Source: SSC3 sp963769585 | GTDB taxonomy: Bacteria > Actinomycetota > Actinomycetes > Propionibacteriales > Nocardioidaceae | Length of the DNA stretch: 64,000 nucleotides | Direction: 5' to 3' | Assembly (NCBI GenBank): GCA_963769585.1 | Contig: CAVYMJ010000006.1 | Coordinates: forward strand, 2,294,001 to 2,358,000 | Shown: one piece after another, positions 42,567 through 53,116 of the stretch | How positions within the stretch are numbered: the first letter of the stretch is position 1 | Layout: each line of letters starts with the position of its first letter | Made by a program: the position numbers and the translations under genes | The notes under the pieces: model-generated | The model's database searches: none | What the model saw: the letters and a program-made list of their open reading frames with translations, nothing else | Told to the model about the DNA's origin: nothing

Positions 42567-43028
42567 TCAGCCGGCGCGGACGCCCTCGACAGACCGCGTC
42601 ACCTGGGCGGCCAGCCCGCGCCGTGCGGACCGCATCATCAGCCCGTGGTTTGCCCGCACCAGCGGCCGCACCCAGCGTGCCGCGGCCAGCAGCCGCGACC
42701 GGGTCTCGACCTCCTGCTCGTAGTGCACGTCGACTCCGCTCGGCGTGGGGGTGAGGGTGTACCTGCTCCAGCCCACCAGGTCGCCCTCGATGCCGACCTC
42801 GAGCACGCCCGCCCCCGGGTCCCGCACCGACGGGTGCAGCTCCAGGTAGAGGTTGAACGGAAGCACCGAGCGGCACACCACCAACCCGCGGTCGTACCCC
42901 AGGTTCACCACGGCGCGGACCTGCGGCCACCAGTCCGGGTAGCGCTCGACGTCGATGAGCACGTCGTACGCGGCCTGACGGCTGCCGCCCAGGTGCCAGC
43001 GGCTCTCGAACCGGTAGAACTCGCCCAT
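42567..43028 (-). CDS. SRPBCC (polyketide cyclase/START-like) protein
   Basis: 153 residues from ATG 43028; GTG 43034 is an alternative. SRPBCC fold: ESRWHLGGSRQAAYDVLIDVERYPDWWPQVRAV (shortened), helix GLAAQVTRSVEG at the end. Such proteins bind hydrophobic ligands in a deep pocket. Divergent from the phosphosugar mutase gene; the CCTAGG between them can serve as part of both -10 elements. Confidence 0.8.
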   Translation of the reverse strand: MGEFYRFESRWHLGGSRQAAYDVLIDVERYPDWWPQVRAVVNLGYDRGLVVCRSVLPFNLYLELHPSVRDPGAGVLEVGIEGDLVGWSRYTLTPTPSGVDVHYEQEVETRSRLLAAARWVRPLVRANHGLMMRSARRGLAAQVTRSVEGVRAG

Positions 43029-43043
43029 GGTCACATCGTCTCC

Positions 43044-43058
43044 TAGGCTCCAAGCATG
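43044..43058 (+). promoter_or_regulatory. Leaderless -10 element of the phosphosugar mutase gene
   Basis: TAGGCT at 43044-43049, 6-nt gap, ATG 43056. Confidence 0.55.
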
Positions 43059-44681
43059 ACCGACCTCCTCGACCGCGCCCGCGCCTGGGCTGCCGCGGAT
43101 CCTGACCCGCAGACCAAGGCCGAGCTGCTCGCGCTGCTCGAGCGCTCCGACCCGGAGGCCGCCGCCGACCTGGCGGACCGGTTCGACGGCACCCTCGAGT
43201 TCGGTACTGCCGGCCTGCGCGGCGCCCTCGGGGCCGGGCCAAACCGGATGAACCGCGTGGTGGTGACGCGAGCCGCCGCCGGCCTGGCCGCCTACCTCAA
43301 CAAGCTCGGCGGGGGCTCGGTCGTCATCGGGTACGACGCCCGGCACAACTCCGACGTCTTCGCGACCGACACGGCCGAGATCCTTCAGGGCGCCGGCCTC
43401 ACGGCGCACGTGCTGCCCGCCGCCCTGCCCACGCCGATCCTGGCCTACGCGATCCGCAAGCTCGGCTGCGTCGCCGGGGTGATGGTGACGGCCAGCCACA
43501 ACCCGCCGCAGGACAACGGCTACAAGGTCTACCTGGGCGACGGGTCGCAGATCGTCCCGCCGGCGGACGCCGAGATCTCGGCCGCCATCGCTGCAGTCGG
43601 CAGCATCGCCGACCTCCCCCGCGGCGACGGCTGGACCCACGTCGGCAACGAGGTCGTGTCGGCGTACCTGGCGTCGGTGAGCGCGCTGGTCGACACCTGT
43701 GGCCCCAAGGACCTGACCACCGTCTACACGCCGCTGCACGGGGTGGGTGGCGAGACGATGCGGAAGGTGATGCGGCTGGCCGGGTTCCCTGTCCCCCACG
43801 TTGCCGTAGCCCAGTTCGAGCCGGACCCGGAGTTCCCCACTGTCGCCTTTCCCAACCCCGAGGAGCCCGGCGCCATGGACCTGGCCATGGCCCTGGCCGC
43901 CGAGGTGGACGCGGACCTGGTCATCGCCAACGACCCGGACGCCGACCGCGCCGCCGTCGCCGTGCCCGGGCCGCGCGGCTGGCGGATGCTCACCGGCGAC
44001 GAGGTCGGCGCGCTGCTCGGCGACCTGCTCCTGCGCCAAGGCGTCAAGGGCACCTACGCCTGCTCGATCGTGTCGTCGTCGCTGCTGGGCAAGATGGCGG
44101 CCGCCCATGGGCAGCCGTACGTCGAGACCCTCACCGGCTTCAAATGGATCAGCCGCCCCGACGGACTGGCCTTCGGCTACGAGGAGGCCCTCGGCTACTG
44201 CGTGGCCCCAGAGCTGGTCCGCGACAAGGACGGTGTCTCAGCGCTGGTCCGCCTGGTGGAGCTGGCCGCGCTGCTGAAGGCCTCCGGGCAGACGCTTCAG
44301 GACCGGCTCGACGAGATCGCCACGACGTACGGTCTGCATGCCACCGACCAGCTCTCGGTCCGGGTCACCGACCTGTCCCTGATCGCCGCCGCGATGGCCA
44401 GGCTGCGGTCGGCCCCACCCTCCAGCCTCGGCGGGCTCGACGTGGAGCAGGCGGACGACCTGAGCCTGGGCAGTACCGACCTGCCCCCCACCGACGGGCT
44501 GCGCTACCGCCTCGCCTCGGGGGCCCGGGTCGTGGTCCGACCCTCGGGCACCGAGCCCAAGCTCAAGTGCTACCTCGAGGTCGTCGTGCCGGTGACCGAC
44601 TCGATCGACGCCTCGCGCATCGCCGCTGCCGGCCGCCTCGACGCGATCCGGGGAGACCTGGCGCGAGCGGCCGGCTTGTAA
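43056..44681 (+). CDS. pmmB: Phosphosugar mutase (PmmB type)
   Basis: 541 residues. Alpha-D-phosphohexomutase family: GTAGLRGALGAGPNRMN, YDARHNSD, catalytic Ser147 in TASHNPPQDNGYK, metal loop NDPDADRAA, sugar loop GYEEALGY and phosphate loop RPSGTEPKLK. Could interconvert hexose or pentose 1- and 5/6-phosphates. In M. tuberculosis pmmB (Rv3308) follows deoD, as here. A phosphopentomutase role (deoxyribose 1-P to 5-P) would fill the step needed between PNP/DeoA and the adjacent DeoC; this is inference. Confidence 0.9.
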   Translation: MTDLLDRARAWAAADPDPQTKAELLALLERSDPEAAADLADRFDGTLEFGTAGLRGALGAGPNRMNRVVVTRAAAGLAAYLNKLGGGSVVIGYDARHNSDVFATDTAEILQGAGLTAHVLPAALPTPILAYAIRKLGCVAGVMVTASHNPPQDNGYKVYLGDGSQIVPPADAEISAAIAAVGSIADLPRGDGWTHVGNEVVSAYLASVSALVDTCGPKDLTTVYTPLHGVGGETMRKVMRLAGFPVPHVAVAQFEPDPEFPTVAFPNPEEPGAMDLAMALAAEVDADLVIANDPDADRAAVAVPGPRGWRMLTGDEVGALLGDLLLRQGVKGTYACSIVSSSLLGKMAAAHGQPYVETLTGFKWISRPDGLAFGYEEALGYCVAPELVRDKDGVSALVRLVELAALLKASGQTLQDRLDEIATTYGLHATDQLSVRVTDLSLIAAAMARLRSAPPSSLGGLDVEQADDLSLGSTDLPPTDGLRYRLASGARVVVRPSGTEPKLKCYLEVVVPVTDSIDASRIAAAGRLDAIRGDLARAAGL

Positions 44682-44709
44682 CGGTTCGGCCTCATGCGGT
44701 GCCCGGGTC

Positions 44710-44724
44710 TAGGCTGGCCAGGTG
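44710..44724 (+). promoter_or_regulatory. Leaderless -10 element of deoC
   Basis: TAGGCT at 44710-44715, 6-nt gap, GTG 44722; identical to the element of the previous gene. Confidence 0.55.
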
Positions 44725-45699
44725 ACCACAGTCGTTCACAAGGACAGCGCAGTCGACCTCTCCGATGCGACCTCCTCCGACTCCGCCCTCAGGCGGTTCC
44801 TGCATGGGTTGCCGGGCGTCGACCAGGTCGGTGCCGAGGCACGGGCCGCCACGCTGGGGACCCGGTCGATCAAGACCTCTGCCAAGGAGTACGCCCTCGA
44901 CCTGGCGATCACGATGGTCGACCTGACCACGCTGGAAGGTGCCGACACCGCGGGCAAGGTGCGGGCCCTGGCCAACAAGGCCATGCGTCCCGACCCGGCC
45001 GACCCGACGTGTCCGCCCACAGCGGCCGTGTGTGTCTACCCTGACCTGGTCGCGGTGGCCAAGGAGACCCTGGGCAGCAGCGGGGTGAAGGTAGCCGCGG
45101 TCGCGACGGCGTTCCCCAGCGGTCGCGCGTCGATGGACATCAAGCTTGCCGACACCCACGATGCGGTCGAAGCCGGCGCCGACGAGATCGACATGGTGAT
45201 CGACCGTGGCGCGTTCCTCTCGGGGCACTACCTCTCGGTCTACGAGGAGATTGTCCAGACCAGGCAGGCCTGCGCGCGTCCGGACGGTGAGGATGCCCAC
45301 CTCAAGGTGATCTTCGAGACCGGCGAGCTGCAGACCTACGACAACGTACGCCGGGCGAGCTGGCTGGCCATGATGGCCGGCGCCCACTTCATCAAGACGT
45401 CGACCGGCAAGGTGCAGCCGGCCGCCACGCTCCCCGTCACCCTGATCATGCTCGAGGCGGTCCGCGACTGGTACGAAGCCACCGGGCAGATGGTCGGCGT
45501 GAAGCCTGCGGGCGGGATCCGGACGTCGAAGGACGCGATCAAGTACCTCGTCACTGTCAACGAGATCTGCGGTGAGCAGTGGCTGGACCCGGACTGGTTC
45601 CGCTTCGGCGCCTCGACGCTGCTCAACGAGCTGCTCATGCAGCGCACCAAGATGAAGACCGGACGCTACTCCGGCCCCGACTACTTCACGCTCGACTGA
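44722..45699 (+). CDS. deoC: Deoxyribose-phosphate aldolase
   Basis: 325 residues from GTG 44722. Splits 2-deoxyribose 5-phosphate into glyceraldehyde 3-phosphate and acetaldehyde. TIM barrel with CVYPDLVAVA, EIDMVIDRGAFLSGHY, VIFETGELQTY, Schiff-base Lys225 in HFIKTSTGK and GVKPAGGIRTSKDAIKYL. Longer than E. coli DeoC because of an N-terminal extension of about 60 residues. First gene of a three-gene unit with the two aldehyde dehydrogenase genes, which would remove the acetaldehyde. Confidence 0.95.
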   Translation: MTTVVHKDSAVDLSDATSSDSALRRFLHGLPGVDQVGAEARAATLGTRSIKTSAKEYALDLAITMVDLTTLEGADTAGKVRALANKAMRPDPADPTCPPTAAVCVYPDLVAVAKETLGSSGVKVAAVATAFPSGRASMDIKLADTHDAVEAGADEIDMVIDRGAFLSGHYLSVYEEIVQTRQACARPDGEDAHLKVIFETGELQTYDNVRRASWLAMMAGAHFIKTSTGKVQPAATLPVTLIMLEAVRDWYEATGQMVGVKPAGGIRTSKDAIKYLVTVNEICGEQWLDPDWFRFGASTLLNELLMQRTKMKTGRYSGPDYFTLD

Positions 45700-45708
45700 G
45701 GCAGGCAC

Positions 45709-47132
<1,424 letters not shown>

Positions 47133-47136
<4 letters not shown>

Positions 47137-47996
47137 CACCGACCAGGACCGACGTACGCAAGACGTACAAGCTCTACATCGGCGGCGAGTTCCCCCGCTC
47201 GGAGTCCGGGCGCACCTTCGTCGTCGAGGACGCCAAGGGCCGCTTCCTCGCCAACCTCGCGAAGGCCTCGCGCAAGGACGGCCGCGACGCGGTCGTGGCC
47301 GCGCGCAAGGCAGCACCCGGCTGGGCCGGCAGGACGGCGTACAACCGCGGTCAGATCCTCTACCGGATCGCCGAGGTGATGGAGGGCCGCCGTGAGCAGT
47401 TCATCGCCGAGCTCCAGCAGTCCGAGGGACTGGCGGTGGCAAAGGCCCGGACCTACGTCGACGCGGCCATCGACCGCTGGGTCTGGTACGCCGGGTGGAC
47501 CGACAAGATCGCCCAGGTCGTCGGAGGCGCCAACCCGGTCGCGGCGCCGTACTTCAACCACTCCACGCCGGAGCCGTCCGGCGTGATCGCCGTGGTCGCC
47601 CCCCAGGGCCCCCTGCTCGGGCTGGTGAGCGTGGTCGCACCCCTGATCGCGACCGGCAACACCACGGTTGTGATAGCCAGCGAGAGGTACCCGTTGCCGG
47701 CGGTCACCATGGCCGAGTGCCTGGCCACCGCGGATCTTCCCGCCGGCGTCGTCAACCTGCTGACCGGGTCACCGGCCGAGATCGCACCGTGGCTGGCCTC
47801 CCACATGGACGTCAACGGCATCGACCTGACCGGCGTCACCGACCCCGAGCTGGCCCGCTCGCTGGAGGAGGCCGCAGCCGAGAACCTCAAGCGGGTCCGC
47901 CGCCCGGCGTCGGAGGACTGGCTGGCCGCCCCCGAGCTGAATCGGATGACCCAGTTCCTGGAGACCAAGACCGTCTGGCACCCCATCGGCACGTAG
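47133..47996 (+). CDS. Truncated aldehyde dehydrogenase homolog without catalytic Cys
   Basis: 287 residues from GTG 47133. Has the N-terminal ALDH domain (YIGGEFPRSESGRTFVVED, WAGRTAYNRGQILYRIAEVMEG, YAGWTDK, VAPQGPLLGLVSVVAPLIATGNTTVVIA, EIAPWL) but stops after LTGVTDPELARSLEEAAAENLKRVRRP, losing the Cys and Glu-containing catalytic half. Not a sign of decay: the frame is clean and the C-terminus ends with a proper helix. It likely works as a structural partner of the first protein, similar to the domain pair of ALDH16 (inference). Confidence 0.88.
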
Positions 47997-48055
47997 CCGC
48001 CCCGCTTCGGTGAGACGCCGGTCATCATCTGACGCCTCGGCGCGGCCAGAGTCGG

Positions 48056-48070
48056 CACAATGTGCGGGTG
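48056..48070 (+). promoter_or_regulatory. Leaderless -10 element of the uridine-kinase-like gene
   Basis: CACAAT at 48056-48061, 6-nt gap, GTG 48068; argues against the earlier GTG 48062 as start. Confidence 0.45.
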
Positions 48071-48649
48071 CCCCAGGTCATCGTCGTCGCCGGTCCGTCC
48101 GGGTCGGGCAAGTCCCGGCTCTGCCGCAGGCTCGGTCTGCCCACCGTCAACCTCGACGACTTCTACAAGGACGGCTCGGACCCCTCGCTGCCGCGTTTGG
48201 AGATGGGCGTCGTCGACTGGGACGACCCCGCCTCGTGGCTCAAGGACCAGGCCCTTGCCGCTGTCGAGTTGCTCTGCAGCACGGGCGAGGCCGACCTACC
48301 CACCTACGACATCGCCCACGACGGGCGGACCGGTCATCACAGGCTCGAGCTCGGTGACGCGCCGTACTTCGTCGCCGAGGGGATCTTCGCGCACGAGATC
48401 GTGGCCGCCTGCCGCAGCAACGGGTGCCTGGCTGACGCCGTGTGCCTACGCAACCGGCGGCTGGTGACGTTCTGGCGCCGCCTCACCCGTGACCTCAGGG
48501 AGCGGCGCAAGCCGCCCCACGTCCTGGTACGGCGAGGGCTGCTGCTGCTCAGAGCCGAGCCGGTGATCGTGGAGCGGGCAGTCCGGGCGGGCTGTACGCC
48601 GCTGACGTCCGCACGTGCCTACGAGCGGCTCCGGTCGCTGGTCAGCTGA
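48068..48649 (+). CDS. Uridine kinase-like P-loop protein
   Basis: 193 residues from GTG 48068. Walker A GPSGSGKSRL, NLDDFYKDG as in uridine/cytidine kinase-like proteins, VDWDDPASW, AEGIFAHE, and basic segment RRLTRDLRERRKPP at the lid. Likely phosphorylates a nucleoside or related substrate. Among nucleoside salvage genes this role fits; the exact substrate is not defined. Last 8 bp overlap the convergent add gene. Confidence 0.83.
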   Translation: MPQVIVVAGPSGSGKSRLCRRLGLPTVNLDDFYKDGSDPSLPRLEMGVVDWDDPASWLKDQALAAVELLCSTGEADLPTYDIAHDGRTGHHRLELGDAPYFVAEGIFAHEIVAACRSNGCLADAVCLRNRRLVTFWRRLTRDLRERRKPPHVLVRRGLLLLRAEPVIVERAVRAGCTPLTSARAYERLRSLVS

Positions 48650-49739
48650 CCGTCGAGAGTACGGCGTAGGCCGGCTTGATGACCTGGTCGATGATCTCCA
48701 GCCGCTCGTCGAAGGGCAGGAACGACGACTTCATCGCGTTGACCGTGAACCAGCGCAGGTCGTCGACCGTGTAGCCGAACGCGTCGACGAGAGCTCCCAT
48801 CTCCTGGCTCATCGACGTACCGCTCATCAGCCGGTTGTCGGTGTTGATCGTGACCCGGAACCGGAGCTTGGCCAGCAGCCCGATCGGGTGCTCGGCGATG
48901 GACAACGCCGCGCCGGTTTGCACGTTCGACGAGGGGCACATCTCCAGCGGGATGCGCTTGTCGCGGACGTAGGACGCGAGCCGTCCCAGCGTGACCGAGC
49001 CTTCAGGGCCAACCTGGATGTCGTCGATGATGCGTACGCCATGTCCGAGCCGGTCGGCGCCGCACCACTGCAACGCCTGCCAGATCGACGGGAGGCCGAA
49101 CGCCTCACCCGCGTGGATCGTGAAGTGGGCGTTCTCGCGCTGGAGGTACTCGAAGGCGTCCAGGTGGCGGGTCGGAGGGTAGCCGGCCTCCGCGCCGGCG
49201 ATGTCGAACCCGACGACGCCGCGGTCCCGGTTCGCAACCATCAGCTCGGCGATCTCGCGGGAGCGGGCCTGGTGACGCATCGCGGTCAGCAGCTGTCGGA
49301 TGACGATGGGTCGGCCGTCCGCACGTGCCTGTTCCTCTCCCTCCGCGAAGCCGGCAGCGACGGCGTCGACCACCTGCTGGAGCTCGAGGCCCGAGGTGAG
49401 GTGCTGCTCGGGCGCGTACCGGATCTCGGCGTACACCACGCCGTCTCGCGACAGGTCCTCGGCGCACTCGCGCGCCACGCGCTGCAGGTGCTTCTCGGTC
49501 TGCATCACCGCGACCGTATGGTCGAACGTCTCCAGGTAGCGGACCAGCGAGCCCGAGTCGGCCGACTCCTCGAACCAGCGTTTCAGGCTCGGCCCATCCT
49601 GGGCCGGCAGCGCCCAGCCGATCTCCTCGGCGATCTCGATGATCGTCTCGGGACGGAGGCCGCCGTCGAGGTGGTCATGAAGCAGGACCTTCGGCGCGCG
49701 GCGTACCTGCTCACTCGCCCCGCCACTAGTGTTTGGCAT
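48642..49739 (-). CDS. add: Adenosine deaminase
   Basis: 365 residues from ATG 49739. Deaminates adenosine and deoxyadenosine. Metal and catalytic residues: LLHDHLDGG (HxH), VVGFDIAGAE, FTIHAGEA with His and Glu, RLGHGVRI and TINTDNRLMSG with the metal Asp. Length normal. The ATG lies in CATG shared with the MaoC upstream region; M. tuberculosis has add (Rv3313c) next to deoA and cdd, as here. Confidence 0.95.
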   Translation of the reverse strand: MPNTSGGASEQVRRAPKVLLHDHLDGGLRPETIIEIAEEIGWALPAQDGPSLKRWFEESADSGSLVRYLETFDHTVAVMQTEKHLQRVARECAEDLSRDGVVYAEIRYAPEQHLTSGLELQQVVDAVAAGFAEGEEQARADGRPIVIRQLLTAMRHQARSREIAELMVANRDRGVVGFDIAGAEAGYPPTRHLDAFEYLQRENAHFTIHAGEAFGLPSIWQALQWCGADRLGHGVRIIDDIQVGPEGSVTLGRLASYVRDKRIPLEMCPSSNVQTGAALSIAEHPIGLLAKLRFRVTINTDNRLMSGTSMSQEMGALVDAFGYTVDDLRWFTVNAMKSSFLPFDERLEIIDQVIKPAYAVLSTVS

Positions 49740-49770
49740 GTTGGCAATCCAAGCACGGAACGAGGTTGCG

Positions 49771-50223
49771 ATGCGCGTCTTCAGATCCATCAACGAGCTC
49801 TCGGGGGCCGTTGACGAGGAGATCGGCCCCACGGACTGGCTGACCATCGACCAGAAGCGGGTCAACCTCTTCGCCGAGGCCACCGGCGACCGCCAGTGGA
49901 TCCACGTCGACCTGGAGCGAGCCAAGGCCGGTCCCTTCGGCGGCACCATCGCGCACGGGTACATGACCCTCGCGCTGATCCCCTGGATCGCCTCGCAGCT
50001 GTTCCACATCGACACGCTCGGCGCGAAGCTCAACTACGGCGTCAACAAGGTGCGGTTCCCCAACATCGTCCGGGTGGGCGCCCGCATCCGGGGGACCTGC
50101 TCGGTGGCCGAAGTGACCCAGACCCCCGCTGGTCACCAGATGGTGATGCGCTACGTGATCGACATCGAGGGCGAGGAGAAGCCCGCCTGCGTGGCGGAGA
50201 CGGTCGTGCTGCTGCTGTCGTGA
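49771..50223 (+). CDS. MaoC family dehydratase (hotdog fold)
   Basis: 150 residues from ATG 49771 (GAGG 5 nt upstream); ATG 49738 would extend it and would overlap the add start. R-hydratase-like signature: VNLFAEATGDRQWIHVDLERAKAGPFGGTIAHGY contains the hydratase Asp/His pair (ATGDRQWIHVD). Hydrates enoyl-CoA, or acts in fatty acid metabolism. Divergent from add; no functional tie to nucleosides. Confidence 0.87.
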   Translation: MRVFRSINELSGAVDEEIGPTDWLTIDQKRVNLFAEATGDRQWIHVDLERAKAGPFGGTIAHGYMTLALIPWIASQLFHIDTLGAKLNYGVNKVRFPNIVRVGARIRGTCSVAEVTQTPAGHQMVMRYVIDIEGEEKPACVAETVVLLLS

Positions 50224-50232
50224 CGACCGGAC

Positions 50233-51525
50233 TCAGCCGCCGGCCGCGGTGACGCGGTCGAGCACCAGCGGCGTCGGTTCGTAGTCCTCGGCGATCTCGA
50301 ACCCGTCGTCGAGCGAGGAGAGCGCCCGCTCGAACCGGTCGGGCTCGTCGGTGAGGAGCGTCAGCAGGGGCTGACCCTGAGTCACCGCGTCGCCGGGCTT
50401 GGCATGCATCACCACGCCGGCTCCAGCCTGGACCGGATCACCCTGCTTGGCGCGTCCTGCCCCGAGCCGCCACGCCGCAAGCCCGACGGCCATCGCATCC
50501 AGCCTGGTCAGTACGCCGGAGGAGGGGGCCGTGACGACGTGGCTCTCGTGTGCCACCGGCATCGGGGCGTCCGGATCGCCACCCTGGGCGTGGATCATCC
50601 GACGCCAGGCGTCCATCGCCGAGCCGTCCGCGAGCCGGTCGGCGGGGTCCACATCGGTCACTCCCGCGGTGGCGAGCATCTCCCTGGCCAGAGCCAGCGT
50701 CAGCTCGACCACGTCGGCCGGCCCCCCGCCCTGGAGCACCTCGACCGACTCGGCGACCTCGATGGCGTTGCCGGCGGTCAGCCCGAGCGGGGTGGCCATG
50801 TTCGTCAGCAGTGCCACCGTCCTCACCCCGGCGTCGGCGCCGAGGGCGACCATCGTCTCGGCCAGCTCGCGCGCCGTGTCGAGGTCCTTCATGAAGGCAC
50901 CGCTGCCCACCTTCACGTCCAGCACCAGCGCACCCGTTCCCTCGGCGATCTTCTTGCTCATGATCGAGCTGGCGATCAGCGGGATCGCCTCGACGGTGCC
51001 GGTCACGTCCCGCAGCGCGTAGAGCTTCTTGTCGGCGGGCGCGAGGCCCGACCCAGCCGCACAGATGACCGCGCCGACATCCTCGAGCTGGGCCATCATC
51101 GCGTCGTTGCTCAGCCCGGCCTGCCAACCCGGGATCGACTCGAGCTTGTCGAGCGTGCCTCCGGTATGGCCCAGACCCCGACCGGAGAGCTGGGGCACGG
51201 CCACGCCGCACGCTGCGACCAGCGGGGCCAGCGGCAGGGTGATCTTGTCGCCGACGCCTCCGGTCGAGTGTTTGTCGCAGGTCGGCCGCGACAAGGTCGA
51301 GAAGTCCATCCGCTCCCCCGAGGCGATCATCGCGGCGGTCCAGCGGGCGATCTCACGGCGGTTCATGCCGTTGAGCAGGATCGCCATGTTCAGCGCGGAC
51401 ATCTGTTCGTCAGCAACCACGCCGCGGGTGTAGGCGTCGACCACCCAGTCGATCTGAGAGTCGGTGAGCTCGGCGTGGTCGCGCTTGGCGACGATCACCT
51501 CGACGGCGTCATGTGCCTCAGCCAT
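50233..51525 (-). CDS. deoA: Thymidine phosphorylase
   Basis: 430 residues from ATG 51525, GGGAGGAA 5 nt upstream. Splits thymidine and deoxyuridine with phosphate into base and deoxyribose 1-phosphate. Signatures: KHSTGGVGDKITLPLAPLVAACG, LSGRGLGHTGGTLDKLESIPG with the substrate Arg/His, DVKVGSGAFMK, ATPLGLTAGN. Its start overlaps the P450 stop by 8 bp, so the two are translationally coupled. Confidence 0.95.
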   Translation of the reverse strand: MAEAHDAVEVIVAKRDHAELTDSQIDWVVDAYTRGVVADEQMSALNMAILLNGMNRREIARWTAAMIASGERMDFSTLSRPTCDKHSTGGVGDKITLPLAPLVAACGVAVPQLSGRGLGHTGGTLDKLESIPGWQAGLSNDAMMAQLEDVGAVICAAGSGLAPADKKLYALRDVTGTVEAIPLIASSIMSKKIAEGTGALVLDVKVGSGAFMKDLDTARELAETMVALGADAGVRTVALLTNMATPLGLTAGNAIEVAESVEVLQGGGPADVVELTLALAREMLATAGVTDVDPADRLADGSAMDAWRRMIHAQGGDPDAPMPVAHESHVVTAPSSGVLTRLDAMAVGLAAWRLGAGRAKQGDPVQAGAGVVMHAKPGDAVTQGQPLLTLLTDEPDRFERALSSLDDGFEIAEDYEPTPLVLDRVTAAGG

Positions 51526-52675
51526 GGTTTCCTCCCACTCGGACGGTCTTGTAGCCACGCAGTACGAACGTGCCGCGTGTCTCCGGCTCGCCGACCAGAT
51601 CCAGGTCGGGAAAGGTGTGCAGGAGATGAGTCAGTGACTCCACCAGCTCCATCCGGGCCAGCGGGGCGCCCAGGCAGAAGTGCAGTCCGACCCCGAACGC
51701 CAGATGGGGGTTCGGGTCGCGATCAGGCCTGAACTCGTCGGCGTCGTCGAAGGCGTCGGGATCCCTGTTGGCGGCCCCGAGCAGGGCGGCGATCCGCTGG
51801 CCCTGCGCGACGACCACCCCGGCGATCTCCACCGGGGCTGTGGCGGTGCGCTCGAACAGCTGCAGGGCTGAGTCGAAGCGCAGCATCTCCTCCACGCAGG
51901 TGGGAACCTGCTCCCCCGACGGTCTGCGACCGCTGCGCAGCATCGCCACCAGCCCGTTGCCGAAGACGTTCACCGACGCCTCGTGGCCGGCGTTGAGCAG
52001 CAGGATGGCGGACGCGACGACCTCGTCGTCGGTGAGATCGGTGGCGGCGAGGTCGCTGAGCAGGTCGTCACGGGGTGACGTGCGGCGAGCCAGGGCAAGG
52101 GCACGGATCTCGTCGGCGAACTCGGACGCTGCCCGCACAGCGCCATCGACAACGGGCTGCGTCGGTGCGGGTTCGTACATCTTCACGATGGCTTGCGACC
52201 AGTCCCGAAGCCTGGGCGCCAGCTCGGTCGGTACGCCGAGAAGCTCGGCGATCACCAGTACCGGCAGCGGCTCGGCGTACTCGTGGATGACGTCGAAGCC
52301 CCCGGGGTCGACCGCCTCCAGCAACGACCCGGCCATCCGGCGGACCCTGGGCCGTAGCCGCTCGACGTGCCCACGGTTGAACGCGCCCGCGACCCGCTTC
52401 CGGAGCCGGGTGTGGTCGGGAGGCTCGTTCTCCATCATCTGGTTGCGGTGCAGCAGGTTGAACGGCGCCAGGTAGTCCTCGGGCGCCCGGTCCTGCCAGA
52501 TCCGCCCCAGCGCGCGGTTGCGCAGGACCGCACTGGCCGCCTCATGGGTGAAGGTGAGCCACCGCTGCGACGGCTCGTGCCAGGACACCGGCCCCTTAGC
52601 CCGCTCGGTGGCGAAGAAGGGGTACGGGTCTGCGACGACCTCCGCCGAGGTCAGGTCGAGCTGGGTCAGGGTCAT
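51518..52675 (-). CDS. Cytochrome P450 inside the nucleoside operon
   Basis: 385 residues from ATG 52675. Heme monooxygenase: PYPFFATERAKGPVSW, C-helix DHTRLRKRVAGAF, I-helix LLNAGHEASVN (the usual acid-Thr pair is Glu-Ala-Ser), ExxR in VEEMLRF, and Cys ligand in FGVGLHFCLGAPLARMEL. Its ATG overlaps the cdd stop by 4 nt and its stop overlaps the deoA start by 8 nt, so it is embedded in translation of the nucleoside genes. Electron partners are not in the window. Substrate unknown; the setting suggests a nucleoside or base-like compound. Confidence 0.92.
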   Translation of the reverse strand: MTLTQLDLTSAEVVADPYPFFATERAKGPVSWHEPSQRWLTFTHEAASAVLRNRALGRIWQDRAPEDYLAPFNLLHRNQMMENEPPDHTRLRKRVAGAFNRGHVERLRPRVRRMAGSLLEAVDPGGFDVIHEYAEPLPVLVIAELLGVPTELAPRLRDWSQAIVKMYEPAPTQPVVDGAVRAASEFADEIRALALARRTSPRDDLLSDLAATDLTDDEVVASAILLLNAGHEASVNVFGNGLVAMLRSGRRPSGEQVPTCVEEMLRFDSALQLFERTATAPVEIAGVVVAQGQRIAALLGAANRDPDAFDDADEFRPDRDPNPHLAFGVGLHFCLGAPLARMELVESLTHLLHTFPDLDLVGEPETRGTFVLRGYKTVRVGGNHG

Positions 52676-53061
52676 AGGTCGAGGTCGTCGGGCCCGAACG
52701 CGTCGGGCAGCACCTCGGTCATCGGCCGTACGCCGGTGGTGGTGAGCAGCTCGAGAGTGGGGCCGCCGTTCTCCCAGAGCAGCTGGCGGCACCGCCCGCA
52801 GGGCATGATCACCTCGCCGTTGCTGTTGACGCAGACGAAGTGGGTGAGCCTTCCACCGCCGGTGACATGCAGCTGCGAGACGAGACCGCACTCTGCGCAC
52901 AGCGCCACGCCGTAGGCGGCATTCTCGACGTTGCAGCCGGTGACCACCCGGCCATCGTCGACCTGCGCGGCCGCACCCACCTTGAACTTCGAGTACGGCG
53001 CGTACGCGTGCCGCATCGCCTCCTCGGCCATCGCCTTGAGCGCGTCCCAGTCGTAGGTCAT
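52672..53061 (-). CDS. cdd: Cytidine deaminase
   Basis: 129 residues. Converts cytidine and deoxycytidine to uridine and deoxyuridine, the substrate of DeoA. YAPYSKFKVGAA, TGCNVENAAYG, zinc ligand and proton-shuttle segment LCAECGLV and zinc-binding PCGRCRQLL. Tetrameric type by size. Coupled to the P450 start (ATGA). 55 bp after the transporter permease gene. Confidence 0.96.
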   Translation of the reverse strand: MTYDWDALKAMAEEAMRHAYAPYSKFKVGAAAQVDDGRVVTGCNVENAAYGVALCAECGLVSQLHVTGGGRLTHFVCVNSNGEVIMPCGRCRQLLWENGGPTLELLTTTGVRPMTEVLPDAFGPDDLDL

Positions 53062-53116
53062 CTCGCCACCACCGCCTGAGCCCAGAGTCGAGCAGGGCTC
53101 GTTGTCGTGACCACGA

